Source: Kribbella pittospori (GTDB lineage Bacteria; Actinomycetota; Actinomycetes; Propionibacteriales; Kribbellaceae). Taken from it: a stretch of DNA of 40,182 bases. The position numbers and the translations under genes were made by a program. This document shows positions 15,715 through 25,087 of this stretch, piece after piece. The notes below the pieces were generated by a model that saw only the letters and a program-made list of their open reading frames with translations, did not search any database and was not told the origin of the DNA. The stretch lies in assembly GCF_004331465.1 (NCBI RefSeq), contig NZ_SJKB01000035.1:1-40182 (forward strand), written 5' to 3'. How positions within the stretch are numbered: position 1 is the stretch's first letter; the number at the start of each line of letters is the position of its first letter.

Positions 15715-18700
15715 GTGGGTATCGCCGTTCTCGGCCCGCTCACGATCGAGGGGGGACAGGGGGAAGCGAGGGTTCTCGCTCGGCGCGATCGGATCGTCCT
15801 TGCCAGCTTGACTGTGCGTCCCGGTCAGGCGGTCAGCGCGGAAGAGCTGGCCGACGTGATCTGGGGCGACCAAGTGCCGCCGTCCTGGCAGAAGATCATC
15901 CAGGGCTGCGTTGTCCGGCTGCGCAAGGTGCTCGGGTCCGGCGCGATCGAGACGGTAGGGCTCGGCTACCGGCTGGCGGTCTCCCTCGACGAGATCGATG
16001 CCCAGCGGTTCGAGCATGCGGTGAGCCGCGCCCGGGATCTGCTGGCCGTGGACGAGGCCGAACGATCCGCGCTGGTGCTGGCGGATGCGCTGATGCTCTG
16101 GCGCGGCAGGCCACACAGCGACCTGGACGGCTGGGATGTCGCACGGATCGAGGTCGAGCGCTTGACCGAACTGCGCCAGGCGGCCGAGGAACTGTACGTC
16201 GAAGCAGCCTTGCGATCCGGCCAGCACGACAAAGTGCTGGCCAAGGCGCGCGCCCTGGTCAGCGAAGCGCCACTGCGGGAACGACGATGGGCGCTCCTCG
16301 CCACGTCGCAGTACCAGACAGGTCAGCAGGGCGAGGCGTTGCGGACGATCCGCCGGCTGCGCGAGGTGCTGGACCGCGAACTCGGATTGGACCCGAGTCC
16401 CGACATCGACGCACTGGAGCAGGCCATTCTGCGCCAGGACCCAACCCTGGTTGCCGAAAGTGCGCTCCCGGAACCAGACGCTGTCTGCCCGTACCGGGGC
16501 CTCGAGTCGTACGACGTGGAGGACGCGGACGGCTTCTTCGGTCGCGGAGCCGACATCGCCGCGTGCCTGCACAAGCTGGCCGACACCCGAGTGCTGGCCG
16601 TCGTCGGACCATCTGGCTGCGGCAAGTCGTCCCTGGTGCGCGCCGGTGTGGCCGCCGCGTTCCGTGCCGATGGCAAGCGAGTGGCCATCATGACGCCGGG
16701 TGCACATCCGGTCTCCGCACTGGCGGCCGCGATGCCCGGGACGGGGCCACCGCCGGTTCTGGTCGTCGACCAGTGCGAGGAAGTCTTCTCCTTGTGTCAT
16801 GACGCCGCCGAGCGCGAGACGTTCCTCGCCTCCCTGAGCTCCCTCGAAGGCATCGTCATCGTGTCGTTGCGCGCCGACCGGATCGCCGACATCTCCGCGC
16901 ACCCGGCCTTCGCCCGGATGGTCGAGCAAGGCCTGTATCTGCTGTCCGGTATGACCCGGGAAGCGTTGCGATCAGCGATCGAACAGCCTGCCCGGATGGC
17001 TGCCCTGACGGTCGAGCCCGGCCTGACGGACCTGGTCGTCAACGAGGTCGCGGATGAGCCGGGCGCCCTGCCGCTGATGTCCCACGCACTGGCCGAGACC
17101 TGGCAACGCCGCGAAGGCCGCACACTGACCGTCGCGGGGTACAACGCCTCGGGCGGAATCCGCGGTGCGGTCGCGCAGTCGGCCGAGCAGATCTACGAGC
17201 AGACGGCTGCGGAACAGCGCACGGTACTGCGTGACCTCCTGCTGCGACTGGTGACGCCAGGACCGGATGGCGAGCCGATCCGCAGCCGCCTGCCGCGCCG
17301 CCTCGTCGTCACCGGTCCCGCGGACGACGCGATGGTCGATCGACTGGTCGCGTCGAGACTCGTCACCAGCGACGACGGTGTCGTCGGACTCGCTCACGAG
17401 TCGCTTGCGCGGGCCTGGCCGCGGTTGCGGCAGTGGCTCGACGACGACCTGGAGGGCCAGCGGATCCTGCACCACCTCGCGGTCGCGGCCGACTCCTGGG
17501 ACGACCTCGGCCGCCCGGACAGCGAGCTCTATCGCGGCAGCCGCCTGGCCAAGGCCTCGGATTGGCAGGCTCACACGAGTTCAACCCTGACAGCGACCGA
17601 GCAGGACTTCCTCGCCGCGAGCACACGAGCATCGCAAGCCGAGCTGCGCGCCGCCGAGGTACAGGCGCGCCGCCAGCTCAGCATCAACCGCCGCCTCCGA
17701 GTCGCGCTGGTCACAGGGGCCTTCCTCCTCGTCGGCGCCCTCATCGCCGGCCTGATCGCCGAACGGCAGGCCGACCGAGCCGACCTGGCTGCCACCAGCG
17801 AACTGGCCCGTCAGGTGGGCGCTCGCGCTCAACTCACCGACGACATCAGCTACTCGCTGCTCCTCGCCACGCACGGCGTCCGCCTTCAGGACTCGCCGGA
17901 AACCCGGGCCAACCTCGTTGCCGCAATCAACAAACACCCCGGCCTCGTCCGTTCCGCTCCCGCTCCGCTCGGCCGGATCGAGAATCTGGAGGTGTCACCG
18001 GACGGCCGGCGAATCGTCTCCGGCGACAGCCGGGCCACCGTTCAGCTGTACGACGCGACGTCGGGGGAGGCGCTCGATTCTTACAGCTTGGGCGCGGTCG
18101 GCATCGGCCCACACGAAGTCGTCATCGACGAGCAGGTGTACACCACTGCGCGGTTCAGCCCGGACGGCCGGCTGATCGCGGCGTACGCCGCGAACGGGAT
18201 CGGGCAGCCGCTTGATCCGACGCGTCCGCTTCGCCTGCTCAGTGCGGGCGCCCTGGACGAGGTGCCGCAGCAGTTGGCCCTTCCCGAGCCAGGTGACCTG
18301 CGCTTCCACAGCCTGGCCTTCAGTGCTGACGGTCGCTATCTGGCTGCCGGAGTTCAGAAGGGGCTCGAAGTGGCCGGAGACGTCGCCTTCGGATTGGTAT
18401 GGGATCTCCGAGACACCCAGCGGCCGCCGCGGTGGGTCGCCCTTCCGCGCGGTGCTCAAAGGGTTGCCCTGAGTCCTGACGGCCGGACGATCTACTGCTC
18501 GTCGCCGCTGATGGCGTACGACGTGGTCACCGGCAAGGCACTGTGGCCGCGGCAGGGTCTGGCCGGCGCGCTGAGCATCGATGTCACCTCTAGCGGCTCC
18601 CTGCTGGCGGTACAGCAGCTCGAACCGGCGGGCCTGCACAGCGCTGCGACGGCATTGGTCGACGCCCGCAACGGCAATACGGTCAGGGTGCTGCACAGCC

Positions 18701-19938
18701 AGACCGACGGGACTCGCGGCTTCGCCTTCTCCGCCGACGACACCAGGATCGCCACAGCCGACTACAACCGCGAGGTCGTGGTCTGGAACGCAGCTACCGG
18801 AGATCCGATCCAACGGATCCAGACCGGCGAGGTGTCGTGGGCAGTCGCGTTCAGCCCGGACGGGAGGACGCTCTACACGGGTGGTAGTGAGGGAATCCTG
18901 CGCGCCTACGACCTCGCCGGACAGCGGCAGTACCTCTCCCGCGGCCCGTCCGCTCCGGCACGCCGATACCTACACGTCCTTCCCTCCGACGACGGCCGGT
19001 CGATCGCCTACCTGTGGCGGGACGCGAAGGGCTCCTGGGTGAGCTTCAGCGACCCGGCGACGGGGCGCACGACGAGACCGACGAGCCTCGGGCTTGCGCT
19101 GAACGGAGGACCGTGGATGCCGGCGGCCTGGCACCCGAACGGCAAGCGGCTGGCCGTTCACGACGCGCACACGATCTCAGTCGTCGACGCCGGTAGCGGC
19201 AGACTGCTCAAGCAGGCGAAAGGCTTGGACATCAGCTCGATCGCCTATGTCGACAACGGCAGAACGCTGTTGGCAGGCAACGCGAAGGGGTACCGGGCGT
19301 TCGACGAGGGTCTGGAGCACGAGACCGTCGATTTCGCCCGGCGCGCAGCCTGTTGTACCGCGCCCGCCCCCGACGGCCGCACCTCGGTGTTCTTCGACGA
19401 CTCGCCCAGCTACGCCACCGTGCATTGGCAGATCCTCCGGGTCGAGACGGGCCAGGTGCTCGCGCAGGGCGATGCGGATCTTGGCCTCAACTACGCGAGC
19501 TACTCACCCGACGGCAGCATGATCGCTCTGGCCGGTGCCAGCAGCGAGGTGTTCACCATCGACGTGGCCACGGGTTCATTGCGACGCGCACCGACCCAAG
19601 GGACCAGCGACGAAGGCGTGTTCGTCCGCTTCTCGCCGGACGGATCGACGTTGGTGTCCGGTGCGGAGGACGGCACAGTGAGTCTGTGGGACGCGCACTC
19701 CCTCGAACTTCTCGGAAAGGTGAGCGTCGCAAGCGGGGGCAGCCCGGTCGGCGCGGTCCCGAGTTTCGTCAACGACGACGTCGTACGGATCGCGGCGTAC
19801 GACGGGGTGATCTATCAGTGGGACACGCGGATCGAACACACGATCGCTGCCGCCTGTGCGATGGCCGGCCGCAACCTGACCGCCGACGAGTGGAACCAGG
19901 CCTTCGGCAACCGCCCCTACGAGAAGACCTGCCCCTGA
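15715..19938 (+). CDS. SARP-STAND NTPase-WD40 membrane-tethered regulator
   Basis: A 1407-residue multidomain regulator. Residues 1 to about 245 are a SARP winged helix plus BTAD (VGIAVLGPLTIEGG, RKVLGSGAIETVGLGYRL). About 255-650 form an nSTAND1-type NTPase: entry motif CPYRGLESYDVEDADGFFGR, Walker A GPSGCGKSS near 299, Walker B VLVVDQCEEVF near 347. One transmembrane helix lies at about 662-685 (VALVTGAFLLVGALIAGLIA). The rest is a WD40-like propeller with at least seven FSPDG-type blades, ending in a short Cys-containing helix (AAACAMAGRNLTADEW) usual for this family. The DNA-binding part is cytosolic and the propeller is predicted outside or at the membrane, which suggests signal-gated transcription control. 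GTG 15715 begins the SARP domain; GAGG is too close to be a normal ribosome site, so leaderless translation is possible. Confidence 0.88.
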   Translation: MGIAVLGPLTIEGGQGEARVLARRDRIVLASLTVRPGQAVSAEELADVIWGDQVPPSWQKIIQGCVVRLRKVLGSGAIETVGLGYRLAVSLDEIDAQRFEHAVSRARDLLAVDEAERSALVLADALMLWRGRPHSDLDGWDVARIEVERLTELRQAAEELYVEAALRSGQHDKVLAKARALVSEAPLRERRWALLATSQYQTGQQGEALRTIRRLREVLDRELGLDPSPDIDALEQAILRQDPTLVAESALPEPDAVCPYRGLESYDVEDADGFFGRGADIAACLHKLADTRVLAVVGPSGCGKSSLVRAGVAAAFRADGKRVAIMTPGAHPVSALAAAMPGTGPPPVLVVDQCEEVFSLCHDAAERETFLASLSSLEGIVIVSLRADRIADISAHPAFARMVEQGLYLLSGMTREALRSAIEQPARMAALTVEPGLTDLVVNEVADEPGALPLMSHALAETWQRREGRTLTVAGYNASGGIRGAVAQSAEQIYEQTAAEQRTVLRDLLLRLVTPGPDGEPIRSRLPRRLVVTGPADDAMVDRLVASRLVTSDDGVVGLAHESLARAWPRLRQWLDDDLEGQRILHHLAVAADSWDDLGRPDSELYRGSRLAKASDWQAHTSSTLTATEQDFLAASTRASQAELRAAEVQARRQLSINRRLRVALVTGAFLLVGALIAGLIAERQADRADLAATSELARQVGARAQLTDDISYSLLLATHGVRLQDSPETRANLVAAINKHPGLVRSAPAPLGRIENLEVSPDGRRIVSGDSRATVQLYDATSGEALDSYSLGAVGIGPHEVVIDEQVYTTARFSPDGRLIAAYAANGIGQPLDPTRPLRLLSAGALDEVPQQLALPEPGDLRFHSLAFSADGRYLAAGVQKGLEVAGDVAFGLVWDLRDTQRPPRWVALPRGAQRVALSPDGRTIYCSSPLMAYDVVTGKALWPRQGLAGALSIDVTSSGSLLAVQQLEPAGLHSAATALVDARNGNTVRVLHSQTDGTRGFAFSADDTRIATADYNREVVVWNAATGDPIQRIQTGEVSWAVAFSPDGRTLYTGGSEGILRAYDLAGQRQYLSRGPSAPARRYLHVLPSDDGRSIAYLWRDAKGSWVSFSDPATGRTTRPTSLGLALNGGPWMPAAWHPNGKRLAVHDAHTISVVDAGSGRLLKQAKGLDISSIAYVDNGRTLLAGNAKGYRAFDEGLEHETVDFARRAACCTAPAPDGRTSVFFDDSPSYATVHWQILRVETGQVLAQGDADLGLNYASYSPDGSMIALAGASSEVFTIDVATGSLRRAPTQGTSDEGVFVRFSPDGSTLVSGAEDGTVSLWDAHSLELLGKVSVASGGSPVGAVPSFVNDDVVRIAAYDGVIYQWDTRIEHTIAAACAMAGRNLTADEWNQAFGNRPYEKTCP

Positions 19939-20024
19939 ACTGCCTGCCGCGCGACCCGGTTGCCGTCCGACGGCAGAACGACAGGCTGCACCAGACCGAT
20001 GCCAACGGCAACCTCGTCGGCTGC

Positions 20025-21791
20025 TCAGTGGTGTGCGAGGCGTTGGCGTAGGCCGGTGGCTCGGAGCGCTCGGTGGTCGAGGGCGAGGCGAACTGCGGCC
20101 TCGGCTCCGACGATGCGGACCTGGTCCTGGGAGCGGGTGACGGCGGTGTAGAAGAGTTCGCGGGTGAGCAGTCGGGAGTCTTCGCCGGGCAGCAGCACGG
20201 TCACCTCGGCGGCCTGGCTGCCTTGGGCTTTGTGGATCGTCATCGCGTGCAGGGTCTCGACGTTGCCGAGGCGGCCGGGGGCGAAGTCGAGCCGGCCGCG
20301 CGTGCTGTCGATGTAGACGCGCAGGGAGCCGTCCGATCGGCGCACGGTGACGCCCAGTTCGCCGTTGTAGATGCCGAGTCCGTAGTCGTTGGCGGTGACC
20401 AGGATCGGCCGGCCGACGTACCAGGTGTCCCAGAGTGGGTCTTCGGTCTCCTCGGTGATCCAGCGCTCGACGGTCCGGTTCCAGTAGGTGACGCCCCACG
20501 GGCCGTCGCGGTGGGCGCAGAGCAGGCGGTGCCGTTGGAGTGCGGCCAGGGCGGCGTCGGCGTTGCCGGCTTCGGCAGCTTCCCGGATCGCGAGTGCGTC
20601 GGGGAGCAGCGCGGATCGCAGTGCTTCTCGCGGGTCCTCGTCCTCGATGAACGTCACCCGATCGCCACCACGGCGGAGCACGGCGAGTACGTCGTCCGGT
20701 CGGTTCTCACGGACCGCGAGCGCCAGTTCGCCGATCTCGCTGCCGAACCGGTGGGACGTGCGCAGCTCGGCTGCCTTCGCGTGTCCGCCGGCCACCAGTC
20801 CTTCGACCAGGTCCGCCAGGACCGCACCGGCTTCGATGGAAGCCAGTTGGTCGGGGTCACCTACGAGCACCAGCCGGGCGTCGGGCCGTACTGCCTCCAG
20901 CAGGCGCGCCATCATCGTCAGCGAGACCATCGAGGTCTCGTCGACGACGACGATGTCGTGCGGCAGCCGATTGCCGCGGTTGTGACGGAACCGGGTCGAC
21001 GAGTCCGGGTGCCGACCGAGCAGCATGTGCAGGGTACGGGCGTGGAAGTTGCCCAGTCGGGCAATGTCCGCGTCCGAGAGGCGATGGCGCATCTCGTCGC
21101 GGACAGCTTCCTCCAACCGAGCTGCGGCCTTGCCGGTCGGCGCAGTCAGCGCGATCCACGGACGGCGTTGGCCGGCCTTCTCCGCCTGCTCGGCGAGCAA
21201 CGCCAGCAGCGCCGCCACTGTGGTGGTCTTGCCGGTGCCAGGACCGCCGGTGAGCACGGTCGTCCATTGCCTGGCCGCTGTCTGCGCTGCGATCCGCTGC
21301 TCGTCGTACGACGTACCGGGGAAGAGCCGGCTGAGTCCTGCCTGCAGTGCGTCTTCGTCGGCGATCACCGGAGCCGGCTGGGCGGATCGGCGGCGGAGAT
21401 CCTGCTCGACCTGTTCTTCCTCTCGCCAGTACCGGTCGAAGTAGAGGCGACTGCCTTCGAGCCGAAGCGGCTGCGGTGCGGCGAGCAGTGGGCTGGCCGC
21501 GACGGCCGCCAGCCACTCGCCGGGGTCGGGCCAGTCCAGGTCGGTGCCGTCCGGACCGACCTCTTCGCGGACCTCGGTGAGGTCGAGGCAGACGGAGCCC
21601 GCCCGCACTGCCCGGACGAGCAACGCGCACGCGAGCGCGACCGACTCGTCGCCCTCGCCCAGCATTGACGTCAGCCGAGTGGCGACATGGACGTCGGCCG
21701 CGACCAGCACTCCGGCCTGGTTGAAGTCGCGCAGCCTCCCGGCAGCGGTGAGCGCCAGTGAGGCGTCGAATTCGTCGGCGGTCGTGGTCAC
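20025..21791 (-). CDS. recD: RecBCD enzyme subunit RecD (exonuclease V alpha)
   Basis: The 5'-3' helicase subunit of the RecBCD exonuclease/helicase, which resects double-strand breaks. 588 residues, normal for RecD. Walker A LTGGPGTGKTTT is near residue 183, Walker B IVVVDETS near 277, and the C-terminal UvrD-like motifs are clear (LHAMTIHKAQGSQ, ELFYTAVTRS). The start is GTG at 21789-21791, overlapping the recB stop as GTGA, so the two are translationally coupled; the frame continues upstream only as a shadow of recB. It is the last gene of the recC-recB-recD operon and ends 86 bp from the convergent SARP-STAND gene. A short inverted repeat (TGCCGTC-C-GACGGCA, about 19961) lies in that gap. 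Confidence 0.96.
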   Translation of the reverse strand: MTTTADEFDASLALTAAGRLRDFNQAGVLVAADVHVATRLTSMLGEGDESVALACALLVRAVRAGSVCLDLTEVREEVGPDGTDLDWPDPGEWLAAVAASPLLAAPQPLRLEGSRLYFDRYWREEEQVEQDLRRRSAQPAPVIADEDALQAGLSRLFPGTSYDEQRIAAQTAARQWTTVLTGGPGTGKTTTVAALLALLAEQAEKAGQRRPWIALTAPTGKAAARLEEAVRDEMRHRLSDADIARLGNFHARTLHMLLGRHPDSSTRFRHNRGNRLPHDIVVVDETSMVSLTMMARLLEAVRPDARLVLVGDPDQLASIEAGAVLADLVEGLVAGGHAKAAELRTSHRFGSEIGELALAVRENRPDDVLAVLRRGGDRVTFIEDEDPREALRSALLPDALAIREAAEAGNADAALAALQRHRLLCAHRDGPWGVTYWNRTVERWITEETEDPLWDTWYVGRPILVTANDYGLGIYNGELGVTVRRSDGSLRVYIDSTRGRLDFAPGRLGNVETLHAMTIHKAQGSQAAEVTVLLPGEDSRLLTRELFYTAVTRSQDQVRIVGAEAAVRLALDHRALRATGLRQRLAHH

Positions 21792-24700
21792 CGGGTCCTC
21801 CCGTCGAGGAGGTCTGACAGCTCGACCACCAGAGCGGGCGGCACTGGCCAACTGAAAACGCCGGCTGGGTGGTCGTCCTGGAGCGGAGTGTCCGGGCCGC
21901 ACATTCCTCGTAGGTACAGGTAGATGACCCCACCGAGATGGAGGTCGGAGTCGTACGCCGGCAGCCGCCAGCGGAGGTACCGGTGCAGCACGACCGAGTA
22001 CAGCAACGCTTGCAGCGGATAGTCGGAGTGCAGCATCGCAGCGGCGAGCTGGTCGCGTCCGTAGTCCGCCGAGGTGGTCGGCTGTTCGGGGTCGCCGAGT
22101 CGGTTGGTCTTGTAGTCCACCACGACGAAGCGATGGCTGTCGCCGGACGGGATCCGCAGTACGACGTCGATCGAGCCGGAGAGGTAGCCGCGCAGGCTCT
22201 GCCGGCCGAGAAGCGGTTGTTCGAGGCGGTCGGCGTACGCGACGAGTGGGTCGGATGCCGGGAGGTGACGGCGCAGCAGCGGTGCTAGGTCGGCCAGGCG
22301 TACGTCGGCCGCGACGGCCAGATCGCCTCCGGCCAGCGGGATCTCGAACTCCAGCTCGCGGAGCCGGTCGCTCAGGCCGAGGGCACCGAGGGTCAGTCCG
22401 GGAGCCAGCGGTCCGAGTGGGGTGGTGTGCAAGGGCAGCAAGGCCTCCGCCAGGACGTCCGGTGTCACCTCGACCCGCCACATGCGCAGCTGCTCACGGA
22501 CCCGTCGGGCCAGCTCGGCCTGGAGATCAGGTGCCTGCGGGTCGGCGTCCTCGAGCACAGCGTGCACGAGCGAACCGAAGGTTGCTCCGACCGGCAGCCC
22601 GTCCATCGGAGACTGCAGCGCCTCGCCCGCCACGGCGCCCGGTGCCGGCAGGGAGTCGACCGATTCGTCCTCCAGGCCACCGTCCTCGTGCTCACTGGCC
22701 ACGCCGCTCACTTGCGGCTCGGCCGCGCGGATCAGCCCGGAGTACGAGGTACGACGCCAGGCAAGATCGACCTCTCGGGAGAATGACGCGACCGTGAGCC
22801 CGGCCGGCAGCTCCGCACCCACGGACTCGAGCTGCTCGCCGATCACCGACTCCTCGACGACCGGCCCACCGGCCTGCTGCCAGCGCCGGAGCCAGACCAG
22901 CACGTCGTCATCGGACGCCGCCCGCGGCAAGCTCTCGGGCACCGCCGGATCGCCCTGTTTGCGACCACGCAGGAGCCGCGAGATTCCACCGTTGATCTCG
23001 TCCCAGGAAGGAGCCCACCAGGCAACCACCTGCGACTGCGCACGGGTCAGCGCGACGTAGGTGAGCCGGATGTCGTCACCGGCGACCTCGGTCCGCCAAC
23101 GCCGCTCGTTGGCCTGGTAGCCGCTGTGGTTCCGCCCACCGATGTCGAGACTTCGTACGCCGTTCTCGTGGAACAGCAGGAGTTCCTCGTCGTCGAAGAT
23201 ATGGCGGTTGAAGCCGAACGGGAGGTAGACGACGGGGTACTGCAGGCCCTTGCTGACCCAGACGGTCATGATCTGGACAGCCGCGGCGTCACTGTCGAGC
23301 CGCCGGGTCCGCTCGGTCGTCCGTCCCCTGCCGGCGCGCTCGGCGCGCAACCAGTCGAGCAGTGCGGGCAGCGCGAACCGCTCGCGATGTGCGGTCTCGT
23401 GCAGCAACTCGGCGAGGTGCGCCAGGTCGGTCATGTCTCGCTCGCCGGCCCGCCAGGCCAGCACCCGCTCCGGCATCCCACTGAGTTGCGCAGCCTCGAA
23501 GACGGCAGCGACTCCGCGCGTCCGCAAGTGGTCGGCCCACGCGCGCAGCGTGTGCCCGATCCGGTCTGTCAGCTCGTCACCGCCGGCGTGCAGGCTCTCC
23601 GCGGTCTCCCCGAAGAACATGGTGGTCGCCGCAGCGCGTACCAGACCGGAGCGGTGCGGTTGTTCGAATGCCTCGAGGAGACACAGCCAGTCCTTCGCGG
23701 CCTGCGAGGCGAAGATGTCGAGGTCGCCCGAGTAGACCGCGGGGATCCCGGCGGCGGCGAGCGCCTCGCGGCAGGCCCGGGCGTCCTTGTGTGCCTCGAC
23801 GATCACGGCGATGTCACCCGCGCGCAGGGGGCGATCGTCGTACGTCGCTCGGGCCGCGAGCAGCTGACCGATGTCCGCGGCGAGGTCGCGGGCGATGTGG
23901 TCGCGGAGGTCGTCCATCGGGATGCTCTTGCGGCCGGCCGAGCCGAACTGCTCCCGCCGGGCGACCCGCAGCCGGAACGGCGCCTCGGACGGTGCCCCGG
24001 CGAGCCGGCTGCCCTGATGACGCGCGGCGACCTTGTGGACGACGATGTCGTCGTGGCCGAGGCGCGCGTCGCCGAGCACGACCTGGAGGCAGTCGACGAG
24101 CGGCTGGTCGCTGCGCCAGTTCGTGTCGAGGGTACGGCGTTCACCAGCGGTGCCCGCGGCCGTCAGGTACGTCGCGATGTCACCGCCACGGAAGGCGTAG
24201 ATGGCCTGTTTCGGATCACCGATCAGCACCAGCGTGCTGTGCCCGTTGAACGCGGTGTCGACCACCTTCCACTGCACCGGATCGGTGTCCTGGAACTCGT
24301 CGACCATGACCACCGACCAGCGGCGTTGCATCCGCTGACGCGCGGGTGCGACGGGGTCCTTCAGCGCGTCGGCGAGCCGCGTCAGCAGGTCGTCGTACCC
24401 GAGGATGCCGAGGCGGCGTTTGCGGTGCTCCATCTCGGTCAGGACGGCTCGCGCGAAGCCGACGCGGACGCTCTCGGGTGAGCCATCGGCCGGTGTCGCG
24501 GGCACCAGCCGCGTGTGCGGGTTGCCGACGACCTTGGTGGCGATCTCGAGTGCGGTGGCTCGGGTGATCGGCGGTGGCTGCGCCGAGCTGCCGAAGCGCG
24601 CGAGGTACAGGTCGTCGACGACCTCGGTGACGAGCGGTCCGAGGTCGTCGACGAGCGTGACGCCGGCGTCGGTGTCACCGGCGACGCCGAGTGAGCGCAG

Positions 24701-25087
24701 TACGAGTTGGCAGAACTGGTGGGTCGTCGCGATGGTGGCGGCGTCGAAGTTGGCGAGCGCGTCGCGGAGGCGGCTTCGGCGCTCCGCGACTTCGTCCGCA
24801 GTGCCGCGCACGAGGTGGCCGAGCAGGCCGGTGTCGTCGGTCCACAGGTCGGGCGTCGCCGTGGCCTGTTCGGCCCGCAGCAGTTGGGCGCGCACCCGGT
24901 CGCGGAGTTCCTGGCTCGCTGCGCGACCGAAGGTGATCAGCAGCATCTCGTCGAGCCGGGCGGCGCCCTCCGCGACGTACCGGGTGACCAATCCGGCGAG
25001 CGCATAGGTCTTCCCCGTACCTGCGCTCGCCTCCAGCACGGTGGTGCCGGTGGGCAGTGGACCGAGCAGGTCGAACGACTCGATCAC
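21788..25087 (-). CDS. recB: RecBCD enzyme subunit RecB (helicase-nuclease, exonuclease V beta)
   Basis: The 3'-5' helicase and nuclease subunit of RecBCD, 1099 residues. Walker A EASAGTGKT is at residues 19-27. The UvrD-type helicase motifs follow: VVMVDEFQDTDPVQW (Walker B), LVLIGDPKQAIYAFRGGD (motif III), LDTNWRS (motif IV) and LTYVALTRAQSQ (motif VI). The C-terminal nuclease domain keeps the catalytic DYKTNR motif (VVVDYKTNRLGD near residue 990), so it should cut DNA. The ATG at 25085-25087 overlaps the recC stop as ATGA, and the stop overlaps the recD start as GTGA. All three subunits should therefore be made in balance from one message. Confidence 0.97.
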   Translation of the reverse strand: MIESFDLLGPLPTGTTVLEASAGTGKTYALAGLVTRYVAEGAARLDEMLLITFGRAASQELRDRVRAQLLRAEQATATPDLWTDDTGLLGHLVRGTADEVAERRSRLRDALANFDAATIATTHQFCQLVLRSLGVAGDTDAGVTLVDDLGPLVTEVVDDLYLARFGSSAQPPPITRATALEIATKVVGNPHTRLVPATPADGSPESVRVGFARAVLTEMEHRKRRLGILGYDDLLTRLADALKDPVAPARQRMQRRWSVVMVDEFQDTDPVQWKVVDTAFNGHSTLVLIGDPKQAIYAFRGGDIATYLTAAGTAGERRTLDTNWRSDQPLVDCLQVVLGDARLGHDDIVVHKVAARHQGSRLAGAPSEAPFRLRVARREQFGSAGRKSIPMDDLRDHIARDLAADIGQLLAARATYDDRPLRAGDIAVIVEAHKDARACREALAAAGIPAVYSGDLDIFASQAAKDWLCLLEAFEQPHRSGLVRAAATTMFFGETAESLHAGGDELTDRIGHTLRAWADHLRTRGVAAVFEAAQLSGMPERVLAWRAGERDMTDLAHLAELLHETAHRERFALPALLDWLRAERAGRGRTTERTRRLDSDAAAVQIMTVWVSKGLQYPVVYLPFGFNRHIFDDEELLLFHENGVRSLDIGGRNHSGYQANERRWRTEVAGDDIRLTYVALTRAQSQVVAWWAPSWDEINGGISRLLRGRKQGDPAVPESLPRAASDDDVLVWLRRWQQAGGPVVEESVIGEQLESVGAELPAGLTVASFSREVDLAWRRTSYSGLIRAAEPQVSGVASEHEDGGLEDESVDSLPAPGAVAGEALQSPMDGLPVGATFGSLVHAVLEDADPQAPDLQAELARRVREQLRMWRVEVTPDVLAEALLPLHTTPLGPLAPGLTLGALGLSDRLRELEFEIPLAGGDLAVAADVRLADLAPLLRRHLPASDPLVAYADRLEQPLLGRQSLRGYLSGSIDVVLRIPSGDSHRFVVVDYKTNRLGDPEQPTTSADYGRDQLAAAMLHSDYPLQALLYSVVLHRYLRWRLPAYDSDLHLGGVIYLYLRGMCGPDTPLQDDHPAGVFSWPVPPALVVELSDLLDGRTR

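Noticed and set aside
19959..19975. Short inverted repeat (TGCCGTC/GACGGCA) between the SARP-STAND and recD ends as a terminator
   Set aside because: The spacer is one base, too tight for a hairpin loop, and there is no T tract.
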